Of a stretch of 31,416 nucleotides of DNA, positions 14,649 through 22,223 are shown in pieces. The notes under the pieces are model-generated. The model was not told where the DNA came from. It searched no databases and was given only the letters and a program-made list of their open reading frames with translations. The stretch comes from Dehalococcoidia bacterium UBA2777 (GTDB taxonomy: Bacteria > Chloroflexota > Dehalococcoidia > UBA2247 > UBA2777). The position numbers were made by a program, and so were the translations under genes. The DNA lies in the NCBI GenBank assembly GCA_002352365.1, contig DEIJ01000100.1, positions 1 to 31,416 on the forward strand, written 5' to 3'. The stretch's first letter is position 1. Each line of letters opens with the position of its first letter.

Positions 14649-14669
14649 CAGGTACTGCCCCCCTCAGTA

Positions 14670-15296
14670 TTATCGAGAATAATACTCAACAATCACTTTG
14701 ACATCAAACTTGGCCTCAATTTCGCTAGGGGTAGGAAGGGTTAACACTCGGCCGGAGAGATTCCCCCCCTCTAGACTCAGCCAGCCAGGGATGACTTTAC
14801 CCTCAATATCCTGAAGTATCTTACGGTAAAGCTCTGACTCTTGGCTTTTCCCTTTCCAGGCGATTATATCCCCAGGCTTAATCAAGTAGGAGGGGATATT
14901 GACTTTATGCCTATTGACTGTGATGTGGCCGTGTCGTACTATCTGCCGTGCCTGAGAGCGAGAATCAGCAAAACCTAAGCGATAGACCACGTTGTCTAGT
15001 CTACTCTCTAACAACTGCAGGAGATTATCTCCAGTGATGCCAGGGCTTCTTTCGGCTCGGGCAAAAAAACGGCGAAATTGCCGCTCGAGAATTCCATAGG
15101 TATATCTAGCTTTTTGTTTCTCTCGGAGCTGCATTCCGCGGTCGGACAACTTGCGACGAGGACCAAAACGTCGCCTTGATGGTGCTGCTTTCTTTTCCAA
15201 GGGGCACTTAAAAGTAGCACATCTTTCACCTTTGAGCATCAGTTTAGTGCCGCTGCGGCGACATAGTCGGCAAACCGGGCCAGTATATCGAGCCAC
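14670..15296 (-). CDS. rpsD: 30S ribosomal protein uS4 (zinc-binding form)
   Basis: A 208-residue uS4, a primary 16S rRNA binder that starts small-subunit assembly. Cysteines C9, C12, C26 and C31 form the zinc-binding N-terminus (C+ form). The S4 RNA-binding domain follows: LESRLDNVVYRLGFADSRSQARQIVRHGHITVN. The start is GTG at 15296, just after the rpsK stop, with AAGGAG about ten bases upstream. In E. coli uS4 represses its own operon at rpsM; whether the stem-loops before rpsM here serve the same purpose is not known. Confidence 0.96.
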   Translation of the reverse strand: MARYTGPVCRLCRRSGTKLMLKGERCATFKCPLEKKAAPSRRRFGPRRKLSDRGMQLREKQKARYTYGILERQFRRFFARAERSPGITGDNLLQLLESRLDNVVYRLGFADSRSQARQIVRHGHITVNRHKVNIPSYLIKPGDIIAWKGKSQESELYRKILQDIEGKVIPGWLSLEGGNLSGRVLTLPTPSEIEAKFDVKVIVEYYSR

Positions 15297-15299
15297 CTG

Positions 15300-15695
15300 T
15301 TACACTCTCCTTCTTTTTGGGGGGCGGCAACCATTATGGGGAATAGGGGTGACATCCCTAATGCTGGTAACACTGAGGCCGCTAGATTGGAGGGAGCGGA
15401 TAGCTGCTTCACGCCCACTCCCTGGGCCCTTCACATAAACTTCAACCTGGCGCAGGCCATGCTCCATAGCTCGGCGGGTAGTACTTCGGGCAGCCAATTG
15501 GGCAGCATAAGGGGTGCCTTTGCGTGAGCCTTTGAACCCTGCTGTTCCCGAACTCCCCCAAGCGATAACATTACCAGATAGATCAGTAAGGGTAATAATA
15601 GTATTGTTGAAAGTGGAATGGATGTAGGCCCTCCCCCGTGGGATAGATTTACGCTCCCTCTTCTTAAGCCCAGGTGCTTCTCTCTTTTTTGGCAT
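15300..15695 (-). CDS. rpsK: 30S ribosomal protein uS11
   Basis: A 131-residue uS11 from the platform of the small subunit. Signatures: GRAYIHSTFNNTIITLTDL, VIAWGSSGTAGFKGSRKGTPYAAQ, YVKGPGSGREAAIRSL, and the end TPIPHNGCRPPKRRRV, including the asparagine that is often isomerised to isoaspartate. It lies 46 bp after rpsM with a GAGGG ribosome-binding site; the gap holds no gene. Confidence 0.96.
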   Translation of the reverse strand: MPKKREAPGLKKRERKSIPRGRAYIHSTFNNTIITLTDLSGNVIAWGSSGTAGFKGSRKGTPYAAQLAARSTTRRAMEHGLRQVEVYVKGPGSGREAAIRSLQSSGLSVTSIRDVTPIPHNGCRPPKRRRV

Positions 15696-15741
15696 GTTCC
15701 CTCACCCTTTCCCTTAAGTCTAGCTCTAGATCTCTTCGGAC

Positions 15742-16131
15742 TTATTTCTTGGCTGTACCACGACGCCTACCTCGGCCAGCAACAGTTTGGCGAGGCCCTC
15801 GCTTAGTACGAGCATTAGTTCGAGTACGTTGCCCTCTAACTGGTAACCTGCAGCGATGCCTCATCCCTCGGTAGCTGCCAATCTCCCTCAGCCGCTTGAT
15901 GTTGAATTCCACCTCTTTCCTTAGGCCCCCCTCCACTTGATATTCCTTGTCAATAACCTCCCGAATATGGCTGACTTCTTCCTCAGCCAAGTCTTTCACC
16001 TTGATATCAGGGTTAACGTCAGCATGAGCCAATATATTCCGGGATATGGTGGGGCCGATCCCGTAGATATATCGCAGGCCAATATCCACTCGCTTGTCTT
16101 TAGGAATATCAACCCCGGCTATACGTACCAT
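15742..16131 (-). CDS. rpsM: 30S ribosomal protein uS13
   Basis: A 129-residue uS13 of the small-subunit head. MVRIAGVDIPKDKRVDIGLRYIYGIG, RGMRHRCRLPVRGQRTRTNARTKRG and a basic tail (GRGRRRGTAKK) are diagnostic; the tail contacts P-site tRNA. The frame is open to an ATG at 16164, but that would read through a stem-loop and add 11 unconserved residues. The ATG at 16131 matches the family start and has AGGAG four bases upstream, so I use it. Confidence 0.95.
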   Translation of the reverse strand: MVRIAGVDIPKDKRVDIGLRYIYGIGPTISRNILAHADVNPDIKVKDLAEEEVSHIREVIDKEYQVEGGLRKEVEFNIKRLREIGSYRGMRHRCRLPVRGQRTRTNARTKRGPRQTVAGRGRRRGTAKK

Positions 16132-16145
16132 CTCACTCCTATTAT

Positions 16146-16185
16146 CCCCTATCAGGGGTTTCATGCAGCGTCTTAAATAGCTGCA
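16146..16185 (-). promoter_or_regulatory. Two tandem stem-loops in the rpsM leader
   Basis: Read on the - strand, TGCAGC (16185-16180) pairs with GCTGCA (16169-16164) around a 10-nt loop; five bases later CCCCT (16158-16154) pairs with AGGGG (16150-16146) around GAT. The second hairpin ends only a few bases before the rpsM AGGAG. Its position resembles translational control sites in alpha operons, but the sequence does not identify the ligand; no T-run supports a terminator. Confidence 0.45.
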
Positions 16186-16200
16186 CCTAATTCAAACAAG

Positions 16201-16345
16201 GACTAAATCCTAAATTCGAAGCACACCCTTTATGAAATCCCAATATCTAAGCACTAAATCCTAAACAAATCCTAAATCCCAAATACCAGAACTTATCTCG
16301 TTTCGAATTTCGTGCTTAGAATTTATCCACAATTAGTATTTAGAA
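16201..16345. repeat. AT-rich degenerate repeat with imperfect 14-bp terminal inverted copies
   Basis: The gap between rpmJ and rpsM contains repeated short words of the CTAAATC type (for example CTAAATCCTAAA). TAAATTCGAAGCAC (16211-16224) is matched in inverted orientation by GTGCTTAGAATTTA (16312-16325), 13 of 14 bases; TCTAAGCAC at 16246-16254 is a further direct copy of the same core. It looks like a miniature palindromic element that has decayed, or a family of interspersed repeats. No protein is encoded; the composition differs strongly from the surrounding genes. Confidence 0.5.
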
Positions 16346-16404
16346 TTTGCCTCCGTCCTTTCGTATAGGCGAGTATTTGCGTCGTCATATATAAGCGGTA
16401 TTAC

Positions 16405-16518
16405 TTATCCCTGCCTCTGTTTATGTTTGGGATTGGTGCAAATAACTCTTACCACCCCCTGGCGCTTTACCACTTTACACTTCTGACACCGTGGCTTAAC
16501 TGAAGCTCGCACCTTCAT
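16405..16518 (-). CDS. rpmJ: 50S ribosomal protein bL36 (zinc-binding form)
   Basis: A 37-residue bL36 that is easily missed because of its size. The translation begins MKVRASVKPRCQKC, continues KVVKRQGVVRVICTNPKH and ends KQRQG before a TAA. C11, C14, C27 and H32 form the zinc ribbon. ATG is at 16518. It lies between infA and rpsM as in most alpha operons, but is followed by an unusually long 273-bp gap before rpsM. Confidence 0.96.
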   Translation of the reverse strand: MKVRASVKPRCQKCKVVKRQGVVRVICTNPKHKQRQG

Positions 16519-16565
16519 AATCGCTATCCCCAAGATATCCCCTGGTCAATTTCCCCCTAAAACAG

Positions 16566-16784
16566 CTACTTAAAGCGGTAAGTGACTCTGCCTCTACTTA
16601 GATCATAAGGAGAAAGCTCCACTAGCACCCTATCCCCAGGTAGAATCTTAATGTAGTGACGCCGCATCCTGCCTGATATATGGGCCATCACCTTATGCCC
16701 ATTGGGTAACTCGACACGGAACACAGCATTAGGCAAACACTCGACCACCTTCCCTTCAACCTCTATACTCTCCTTCTTAGTCAT
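16566..16784 (-). CDS. infA: Translation initiation factor IF-1
   Basis: A 72-residue IF-1, an OB-fold protein that binds the ribosomal A site during initiation. MTKKESIEVEGKVVECLPNA, FRVELPNGHKVMAHISGRMR and the end ILPGDRVLVELSPYDLSRGR are family signatures. The frame extends 48 codons upstream into map, but those residues are the map gene in another frame; the ATG at 16784 gives the normal length. There is hardly any ribosome-binding sequence. Confidence 0.95.
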   Translation of the reverse strand: MTKKESIEVEGKVVECLPNAVFRVELPNGHKVMAHISGRMRRHYIKILPGDRVLVELSPYDLSRGRVTYRFK

Positions 16785-16809
16785 ATAATCTTGTTCTAGG
16801 CCCCATGCT

Positions 16810-17571
16810 CTAGCTCTCCTCTGGGAGGGTGGTAAGAATTTCTGGCTCGGTATCGGTGATAGCAATCGTATGCTCAAAATGAGCTGAGAGGCTCCCATCA
16901 GCAGTAACCACTGTCCATTGATCGGCATCCACTCGGGTACGCCATCCCCCCAGATTCACCATAGGCTCAATAGCTAAAGCCATCCCTGTTTGTAGCGCCG
17001 GGCCTTGGCCTGCCAGCCCAAAATTGGGAATTTGAGGCTCCTCATGCATCTCCCGGCCAATGCCATGCCCGGTATATTCACGCACCACAGAGAGGCCGCG
17101 TGATTCCACATAAAGCTGGATTGCTGCTGAGATATCCCCTAAATGGGCTCCTGGCTTAGCCTTGGCAATGCCAGCCATCAAGGCCTCTGCAGTAACCTGG
17201 ATAAGCCGCTCGGCTTGGGGGCTAATTCTCCCTATCCCTACGGTAACTGCGGCATCACCTTGAAAGCCCTGAAAAATAGCTCCTAGGTCCAAAGATACTA
17301 TATCACCTTGGTGTAATACCCGCTCCCCAGGGATGCCATGGACTACCTGTTCATTAACTGAGACACAAAGGCAACCAGGAAAGCCATGATAGCCCTTAAA
17401 AGAAGGTTTTGCCCCCCATTCGGCTAATTCTTGAGCGCATATCGCATCCAGCTCTTGAGTTTTCATTCCTGGCCTGATCTCCTTGATTAGCGTTTGCAAT
17501 ACCGCAGCCACAATCCTTCCCGCTTGCCTCATTAAAGAAATCTCTTGCAGAGACTTAATAATTATACCCAT
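16810..17571 (-). CDS. map: Methionine aminopeptidase type I
   Basis: A 253-residue enzyme that removes the initiator methionine from new proteins. The five metal ligands are present: D95 (SLDLGA), D106 (QGDAAVT), H169 (YTGHGIGREMHEEP), E202 (AIEPM) and E233 (HFEHTI); H78 in VVHGIPG is the substrate-contacting histidine. The length is that of the short type I form without a zinc-finger extension. It stands in the usual secY-adk-map-infA order, 6 bp after adk. Confidence 0.96.
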   Translation of the reverse strand: MGIIIKSLQEISLMRQAGRIVAAVLQTLIKEIRPGMKTQELDAICAQELAEWGAKPSFKGYHGFPGCLCVSVNEQVVHGIPGERVLHQGDIVSLDLGAIFQGFQGDAAVTVGIGRISPQAERLIQVTAEALMAGIAKAKPGAHLGDISAAIQLYVESRGLSVVREYTGHGIGREMHEEPQIPNFGLAGQGPALQTGMALAIEPMVNLGGWRTRVDADQWTVVTADGSLSAHFEHTIAITDTEPEILTTLPEES

Positions 17572-17577
17572 TTTCCT

Positions 17578-18228
17578 CTAGCCAAGCAATGCCATTATTT
17601 CTTCATTCACCTGTGATATATCTTGCTCTCCATTTACCTCCATCAGTTTGCCCCCCTGTTGATAATATTCGATAAGTGGTGTGGTCTGGGCAAAATAGAC
17701 TTCCAACCGCTTTTGAACCGCCTCCACACTATCATCGGGGCGCTGGTAGAGTTCACCACCACATCGGTCACATCTACCCGCTACTTTAGGAGGTGAAGCA
17801 ACCATATGATATGGGGTCTGACATCGCTGACAAAGCCAACGCCCACTGAGGCGGCGCAGAAGTTCCTGTACCGAAATGTTGATATATATCACTCTATCAA
17901 TAACCAGATTCTGCCCCTCCCCGGTTTCATCTAAGGCTTTTGCCTGCTCTAGGGTTCTGGGGAATCCGTCTAAAATAAAGCCACCACGGCATTGGGGGAC
18001 GGTAATGTGCTCCAAGATCAGCCGAATGATTATCTCATCAGGAACAAGCAAGCCTTTCTCCATATAGGATTTAGCCACATTCCCCAGTTCTGTTCCTTTA
18101 CTTTGTGCCTCTCGAAGCAGATCACCTGAGGATATATGAACCAAGCCAAGCTGCTGAGACAGGAGCCCAGCTTGTGTCCCCTTGCCTGCACCTGGGGCAC
18201 CTAGAAGGATAAGCTGTAACTTACCCAT
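17578..18228 (-). CDS. adk: Adenylate kinase (zinc-lid form)
   Basis: A 216-residue adenylate kinase (ATP + AMP = 2 ADP). The P-loop is GAPGAGKGTQ (10-19); ISSGDLLRE and GFILDGFPRT are AMP-binding segments. The lid carries C133, C136, C153 and C156 (CQRC...CDRC), a structural zinc site as in Gram-positive enzymes. The ATG is two bases after the secY stop with little ribosome-binding sequence, so coupling to secY is likely. Confidence 0.96.
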   Translation of the reverse strand: MGKLQLILLGAPGAGKGTQAGLLSQQLGLVHISSGDLLREAQSKGTELGNVAKSYMEKGLLVPDEIIIRLILEHITVPQCRGGFILDGFPRTLEQAKALDETGEGQNLVIDRVIYINISVQELLRRLSGRWLCQRCQTPYHMVASPPKVAGRCDRCGGELYQRPDDSVEAVQKRLEVYFAQTTPLIEYYQQGGKLMEVNGEQDISQVNEEIMALLG

Positions 18229-18230
18229 TA

Positions 18231-19526
18231 TTATTTGATGAATCCCTCGTAGCGACGCATGGTGAGCTGTGCCTCCAATTGCTTCATGGTGTCTAAAGCT
18301 ACACCTACTACAATTAGCATGCCAGCACTGGAAAGCATCAACATCTGGATGCCGCTCACTTGCCGGGCAATAAAGGGCATTACAGCCACGATAGCCAGGA
18401 AAAAGGCGCCAGCCCAGGTGATCCGAGTAATTACTCCATTAAGATACTTGGCGGTAGTCTGCCCTGGCCGGACGCCAGGTATAAACCCTCCCTGCTTTTG
18501 TAGCGTCTCCGCCAGGTTCATCTGCTCAAATATTACCATGGTGTAGAAAAGAGCAAAGCCTATTACCAGCCCAAAGTAGAGCAACCAATAAAACCAACTT
18601 TCAGTGCTGAACCAGGTTTGAAAGAAGCTAGCTATACTACCTGTAAAGTAGCTGGCTATAATTCCCGGCAACATCATTATTGACATGGCGAAGATGATAG
18701 GAATCATTCCTGCCGTGTTCACCCGCAATGGGATGTATGTTGACCCTGACTGTCGATATGTCCGCCTACCACGAAAGACACTTTGAGAGTAATGCACCGG
18801 AATTCGGCGGTGGCCTTCGGTGAACACAACTATAAACAGCATAGTGGCTAAAGCGATAAAGATAAACGCCACCAGCCCCCCCATATTCCCTTTAGCCAAA
18901 AAGCCTCGCCCTATCATATCGGGTAAGCCGGCGACAATGCCGCCAAAGATTATTATAGAAATGCCATTGCCAATGCCTCGTTCAGTAATAAGTTCGCCCA
19001 GCCAGACCAGAAACATGGTGCCTGCAGTTAAGCAAAGAATCACTGCTGCTGTGGACAACGCACCAGATTGGAGGCCCCACGGAGTAATGACTCCTTCGTG
19101 GCGTAAAAGCATCAATTGGCCATAGCCTTGGAGGGCAGCTAAGGGGACAGTTAGCCAATGGGTATAAAGGTTAATCCTCTGTCTTCCCGCCTCCCCCTCT
19201 CGGGAGATGGCTTGTAGTTGGGGGATAACTGGCACCAACAGTTGCATAATAATGGAAGCAGTGATATACGGATAAACCCCCATAGCGGCAATACTAAATC
19301 GGCGCATTGCCCCACCACTGAACAGGTCGAGCATGCCCAACAATTGATTTCTCTCGAAAAGAGCTTCTAAAGCCTGTTCGTCTATTCCGGGGACCGGGAT
19401 ATGAGCTATAAAGCGGAAAATTATCAAGATGCCCAGAGTAAACAGGATCCTGCCCCTTAGATCGGGCAGGCTGAACGCATCTAGCATCGCCTGAACAAGT
19501 CGGGGCCTAGTCTGCCTTTGCCGCAC
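18231..19526 (-). CDS. secY: Preprotein translocase subunit SecY
   Basis: A 431-residue SecY with ten predicted membrane helices, the channel of the Sec system. Seen: FSLPDLRGRILFTLGILIIFRF and HIPVPGID at the start, GGAMRRFSIAAMGVYPYITASIIMQLL (plug and helix 2 region), ELITERGIGNGISIIIFGGI, and FIPGVRPGQTTAKYLNGVITRIT near the end. The start is GTG at 19526 with AGGAG seven bases upstream, which makes it overlap the end of rplO by 20 nt. An ATG 13 codons in matches the usual family start but has no good ribosome-binding spacing. Confidence 0.95.
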   Translation of the reverse strand: MRQRQTRPRLVQAMLDAFSLPDLRGRILFTLGILIIFRFIAHIPVPGIDEQALEALFERNQLLGMLDLFSGGAMRRFSIAAMGVYPYITASIIMQLLVPVIPQLQAISREGEAGRQRINLYTHWLTVPLAALQGYGQLMLLRHEGVITPWGLQSGALSTAAVILCLTAGTMFLVWLGELITERGIGNGISIIIFGGIVAGLPDMIGRGFLAKGNMGGLVAFIFIALATMLFIVVFTEGHRRIPVHYSQSVFRGRRTYRQSGSTYIPLRVNTAGMIPIIFAMSIMMLPGIIASYFTGSIASFFQTWFSTESWFYWLLYFGLVIGFALFYTMVIFEQMNLAETLQKQGGFIPGVRPGQTTAKYLNGVITRITWAGAFFLAIVAVMPFIARQVSGIQMLMLSSAGMLIVVGVALDTMKQLEAQLTMRRYEGFIK

Positions 19527-19971
19527 TCCTTATCTCCTCTGCTTTTCCCCCTGCTGCCTCAATCTTCTCCCTAGCTGCAGCTGAAAGCTTATCAACCTTA
19601 ACTACCAGAGGGCGATTTATCTCCCCATCAGCCAAAATCTTCACCGCTAGTTTTGGTGACTTGATTAGCCTTGCCTTCACTAGCTCTTTCCGGGTTACTA
19701 TGGTGCCCGGCTCAAAGACATTGAGCTTGCCTACATTGACAATAGCATATTCAACCTTAAAAATATTGGTAAAGCCGCGTTTACTTGGTAAACGCTTCAC
19801 CAGGGGTAGTTGTCCCCCCTCAAAGTAAGGAGGGATTTTACCGCCACTGCGTGCCTTTTGCCCCTTACTACCCCGGGTGGAATATCTGCCATGACCACTA
19901 CCCAATCCACGACCAACTCGCTTCCTGTTATGCTTTGCCCCCCGGGGAGGGGCTAATTCATTTTGCCTCAT
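19507..19971 (-). CDS. rplO: 50S ribosomal protein uL15
   Basis: A 154-residue uL15. LAPPRGAKHNRKRVGRGLGSGHG, the glycine-rich RYSTRGSKGQKARSG and the FEGGQLPLVKRLPSKRGF segment identify it. It overlaps rpmD by 14 nt at its start and secY by 20 nt at its end. The last residues (GGKAEEIRSAAKAD) form a normal tail, so both overlaps appear real. Confidence 0.95.
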   Translation of the reverse strand: MRQNELAPPRGAKHNRKRVGRGLGSGHGRYSTRGSKGQKARSGGKIPPYFEGGQLPLVKRLPSKRGFTNIFKVEYAIVNVGKLNVFEPGTIVTRKELVKARLIKSPKLAVKILADGEINRPLVVKVDKLSAAAREKIEAAGGKAEEIRSAAKAD

Positions 19972-20152
19972 CTTCCCTTTGTTCCACCTCGACTAAGTGC
20001 TTTACCTTGTTGATCATACCCCGGATTGAGGGTGAATTTTGGTGCTCTACTACCTGATGCAGCCGATGTAAGCCCAAAGCGGAGAGCGTTCCCCGTTGCT
20101 CTTCAGCATAACCAATCCCACTCTTGACCCAAGTAATTCGCAGTCTTGACAT
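19958..20152 (-). CDS. rpmD: 50S ribosomal protein uL30
   Basis: A 64-residue uL30: RITWVKSGIGYAEEQRGTLSALGL and the SIRGMINKVKHLVEVE end are diagnostic of the small bacterial form. It lies between rpsE and rplO as in standard spc operons, and its last 14 nt overlap rplO. Confidence 0.94.
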   Translation of the reverse strand: MSRLRITWVKSGIGYAEEQRGTLSALGLHRLHQVVEHQNSPSIRGMINKVKHLVEVEQREDEAK

Positions 20153-20165
20153 CTGTGCTCAGTCC

Positions 20166-20651
20166 TCAATGCCGCCTGGCTAATACCTCCTCAGGATAGT
20201 GCAACTGGCTGAAGGCAAACATAGCTGCCTTCACCACATTTACCGGATTGGAGCTGCCCAGAGATTTAGTCAGAATATCTTTGACCCCAGCTGCCTCAAG
20301 TACAGCGCGCAGGCTACCTCCGGCGATAACCCCCGTACCCGGTGATGCCGGCTTAAGCAATATCTTCGCCGCCCCAAACTTGACCATTACTTCGTAGGGA
20401 ATCGTTGTGCCCACTAAGGGCACCTCGATCAGACTTTTCTTGGCAGTGGCCCCGGCTTTTTGGATGGCTACCGAAATTTCGCGTGCTTTGCCTAATCCAA
20501 TGCCTACATGCCCATTACCATCGCCAGCTACCACTAAAGCTCTAAATCTGAGGCGTTTGCCTCCTTTTACCACTTTAGCCACACGAGCTATGTGGATCAG
20601 CTTCTCTTTCAACACTAACTTTGGTGGTTCTAACTCTTGTTCTAATCCCAT
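20166..20651 (-). CDS. rpsE: 30S ribosomal protein uS5
   Basis: A 161-residue uS5, involved in decoding accuracy. The N-terminal double-stranded RNA-binding fold shows RVAKVVKGGKRLRFRALVV and GDGNGHVGIGLGKAREI; then GAAKILLKPASPGTGVIAGG and LGSSNPVNVVKA. GTG (20654) and ATG (20651) codons are adjacent at the start; AAGAGG lies five bases before the first and eight before the second, and I chose the ATG. Confidence 0.95.
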   Translation of the reverse strand: MGLEQELEPPKLVLKEKLIHIARVAKVVKGGKRLRFRALVVAGDGNGHVGIGLGKAREISVAIQKAGATAKKSLIEVPLVGTTIPYEVMVKFGAAKILLKPASPGTGVIAGGSLRAVLEAAGVKDILTKSLGSSNPVNVVKAAMFAFSQLHYPEEVLARRH

Positions 20652-20674
20652 CACTGTAGCCTCTTAACCGGCGT

Positions 20675-21043
20675 TTAGAAGATTAATCCCTCTCTCCTTG
20701 CTGCTTCAGCTAAAGCCTTAACTCGACCATGATACTTATACCCTCCACGATCGAAGGTAACTCGGCTTATCCCCCTCTCTCTAGCTCGCCGGGCAGCTAG
20801 GGAGCCCACCGATTCTGCAGCAGCTAGCTTAGTTTTCTGTTTTGCTTCAGCCACTATTGATGAATCCAAACTCGAGGCAGAGGTTAAAGTGTGCTGCTTA
20901 GTATCATCGATTACCTGAGCATAGATATGATTCAGGCTGCGGAAAACACACAAGCGAGGCCTTGCCTCTGTACCCATTACCTTTGCTCGGAGTCTAGCAT
21001 GTCTTCTTTTTCGGGCTACCCTAGGGTTACTCTTGGTGACCAT
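20675..21043 (-). CDS. rplR: 50S ribosomal protein uL18
   Basis: A 122-residue uL18, which binds 5S rRNA. ARKRRHARLRAKVMGTEARPRLCVFRS begins the protein, HIYAQVIDD is the conserved strand, and VTFDRGGYKYHGRVKALAEAARREGL is the strongly conserved end. It is two bases after rplF. Confidence 0.96.
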   Translation of the reverse strand: MVTKSNPRVARKRRHARLRAKVMGTEARPRLCVFRSLNHIYAQVIDDTKQHTLTSASSLDSSIVAEAKQKTKLAAAESVGSLAARRARERGISRVTFDRGGYKYHGRVKALAEAARREGLIF

Positions 21044-21045
21044 TC

Positions 21046-21600
21046 TTATTTTCTCTTCCCCGTTACTCTGCCTACTTTGCCAGCTTTAAGGCGAATTCTC
21101 TCCTCCTGGTACCTAATCCCCTTACCCTTATAGGTGTCAGGGGGGCGTACTGCCCTTATTTTGGCTGCCACGTCACCTACCAGCTCCTTATCAACCCCGA
21201 TGACTTTAATGCGATTGACTCCCTCGAGGGCAAAAGATATGCCTGCAGGGGGAGAGATCTCTACCCGATGACTGTGACCCACCTGAAGCATCAGTTTATC
21301 ACCCACCTTCTGAGCGCGGTAACCTACGCCAACAATCGCCAAATTCTTCTCAAAGCCTTTACTCACTCCTTCTATCATATTAGCTAACAGGCTGCGAGTT
21401 AGCCCATGCAAGGCAACATGAATTTTCTCATCGTCGGGGCGGGAAACCAGTAGATTACCGTCCTTTAAAGTGATAGACATATGGGGATGAAAACAGCGCC
21501 GAAGCTCACCCTTTGTGCCTCTTACGATCACTTCATTACCTTTAATGTCCACTGCCACATCTGGTGGCAGTGGTATAGGCATCCGTCCTACTCTAGACAT
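21046..21600 (-). CDS. rplF: 50S ribosomal protein uL6
   Basis: A 184-residue uL6 with two related domains. MSRVGRMPIPLPPDVAVDIKGN at the start, the AIVGVGYRAQ segment in the middle, and KIRAVRPPDTYKGKGIRYQEE near the end are signatures. It binds close to the sarcin-ricin loop and factor-binding site. Confidence 0.96.
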   Translation of the reverse strand: MSRVGRMPIPLPPDVAVDIKGNEVIVRGTKGELRRCFHPHMSITLKDGNLLVSRPDDEKIHVALHGLTRSLLANMIEGVSKGFEKNLAIVGVGYRAQKVGDKLMLQVGHSHRVEISPPAGISFALEGVNRIKVIGVDKELVGDVAAKIRAVRPPDTYKGKGIRYQEERIRLKAGKVGRVTGKRK

Positions 21601-21620
21601 TATTAGCCCTCAAAAAAGGG

Positions 21621-22019
21621 TTACCATACAGAGCATAGCAATTCCCCGCCAAGGTTTTGTCGCCATGCCTGTTTCCCAGTCATTACTCCTCTGGAAGTGG
21701 AAACTATGGTGATACCTAAACCTCCGTAGACCCGAGGGATCTCTGAGCGCTGAACATATACTCTAAGCCCAGGGGTACTTAGGCGCTTTAGCCCCAAAAT
21801 AACCGGCTGCCCCTTATCAGTATATTTGAGCTGAATCTTGATCACCCGTTGAGATTTGTCCCTCAGCAATTCGTAATTGCTAATAAACCTCTCAATCTTA
21901 AGGGTCTTAGTGATGGCCAGATTCATCCTGGATGCTGGTACCAGCACAAAATCACGCCTTACCATATTAGCGTTCCTTATTCGGGTTAGCATGTCAGCAA
22001 TAGGATCAGTAGTGGTCAT
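21621..22019 (-). CDS. rpsH: 30S ribosomal protein uS8
   Basis: A 132-residue uS8. TDPIADMLTRIRNANMVRRD is the classic start; GLGITIVSTSRGVMTGKQA and the end GGELLCSVW match the 16S rRNA-binding C-terminal domain. It lies 10 bp after rpsN. In E. coli uS8 represses the spc operon at rplE; no such site is recognised here. Confidence 0.96.
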   Translation of the reverse strand: MTTTDPIADMLTRIRNANMVRRDFVLVPASRMNLAITKTLKIERFISNYELLRDKSQRVIKIQLKYTDKGQPVILGLKRLSTPGLRVYVQRSEIPRVYGGLGITIVSTSRGVMTGKQAWRQNLGGELLCSVW

Positions 22020-22029
22020 ATCTGCCTCT

Positions 22030-22215
22030 TCACCAACTTGATTTCTTCACCCCAGGGATTTCTCCTTTTGAAGCTAGCTCTCTGAAGCAAATGCGGCATA
22101 GCCCAAATTTACGCATATAAGCCCGAGGTCGACCGCATAATAGGCAGCGATTATGCTGCTGGACTCGATACTTGGGGGAACGCTGTGACTTCACAATCTT
22201 GGATAATTTGGCCAT
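22030..22215 (-). CDS. rpsN: 30S ribosomal protein uS14 (zinc-binding type Z)
   Basis: A 61-residue short uS14. C24, C27, C40 and C43 (CLLC...CRIC) form the zinc site, and the end FRELASKGEIPGVKKSSW is conserved. The short zinc form is usual in Gram-positive bacteria, Chloroflexota and thermophiles, in contrast to the long zinc-free form. Confidence 0.96.
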   Translation of the reverse strand: MAKLSKIVKSQRSPKYRVQQHNRCLLCGRPRAYMRKFGLCRICFRELASKGEIPGVKKSSW

Positions 22216-22223
22216 CCTTCTCC

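Noticed and set aside
16201..16290. Repeated CTAAATC words as a possible CRISPR or telomere-like array
   Set aside because: The words are short, irregular and not separated by unique spacers of constant size.
16323..16331. Perfect DnaA box TTATCCACA in the AT-rich gap between rpmJ and rpsM
   Set aside because: It is a single box, inside a degenerate repeat, with no dnaA or dnaN gene and no further boxes nearby; chance or part of the repeat is more likely than an origin.
16785..16928. N-terminal extension of infA to 120 residues
   Set aside because: The extra 48 codons lie within map in another frame; IF-1 is normally about 72 residues.
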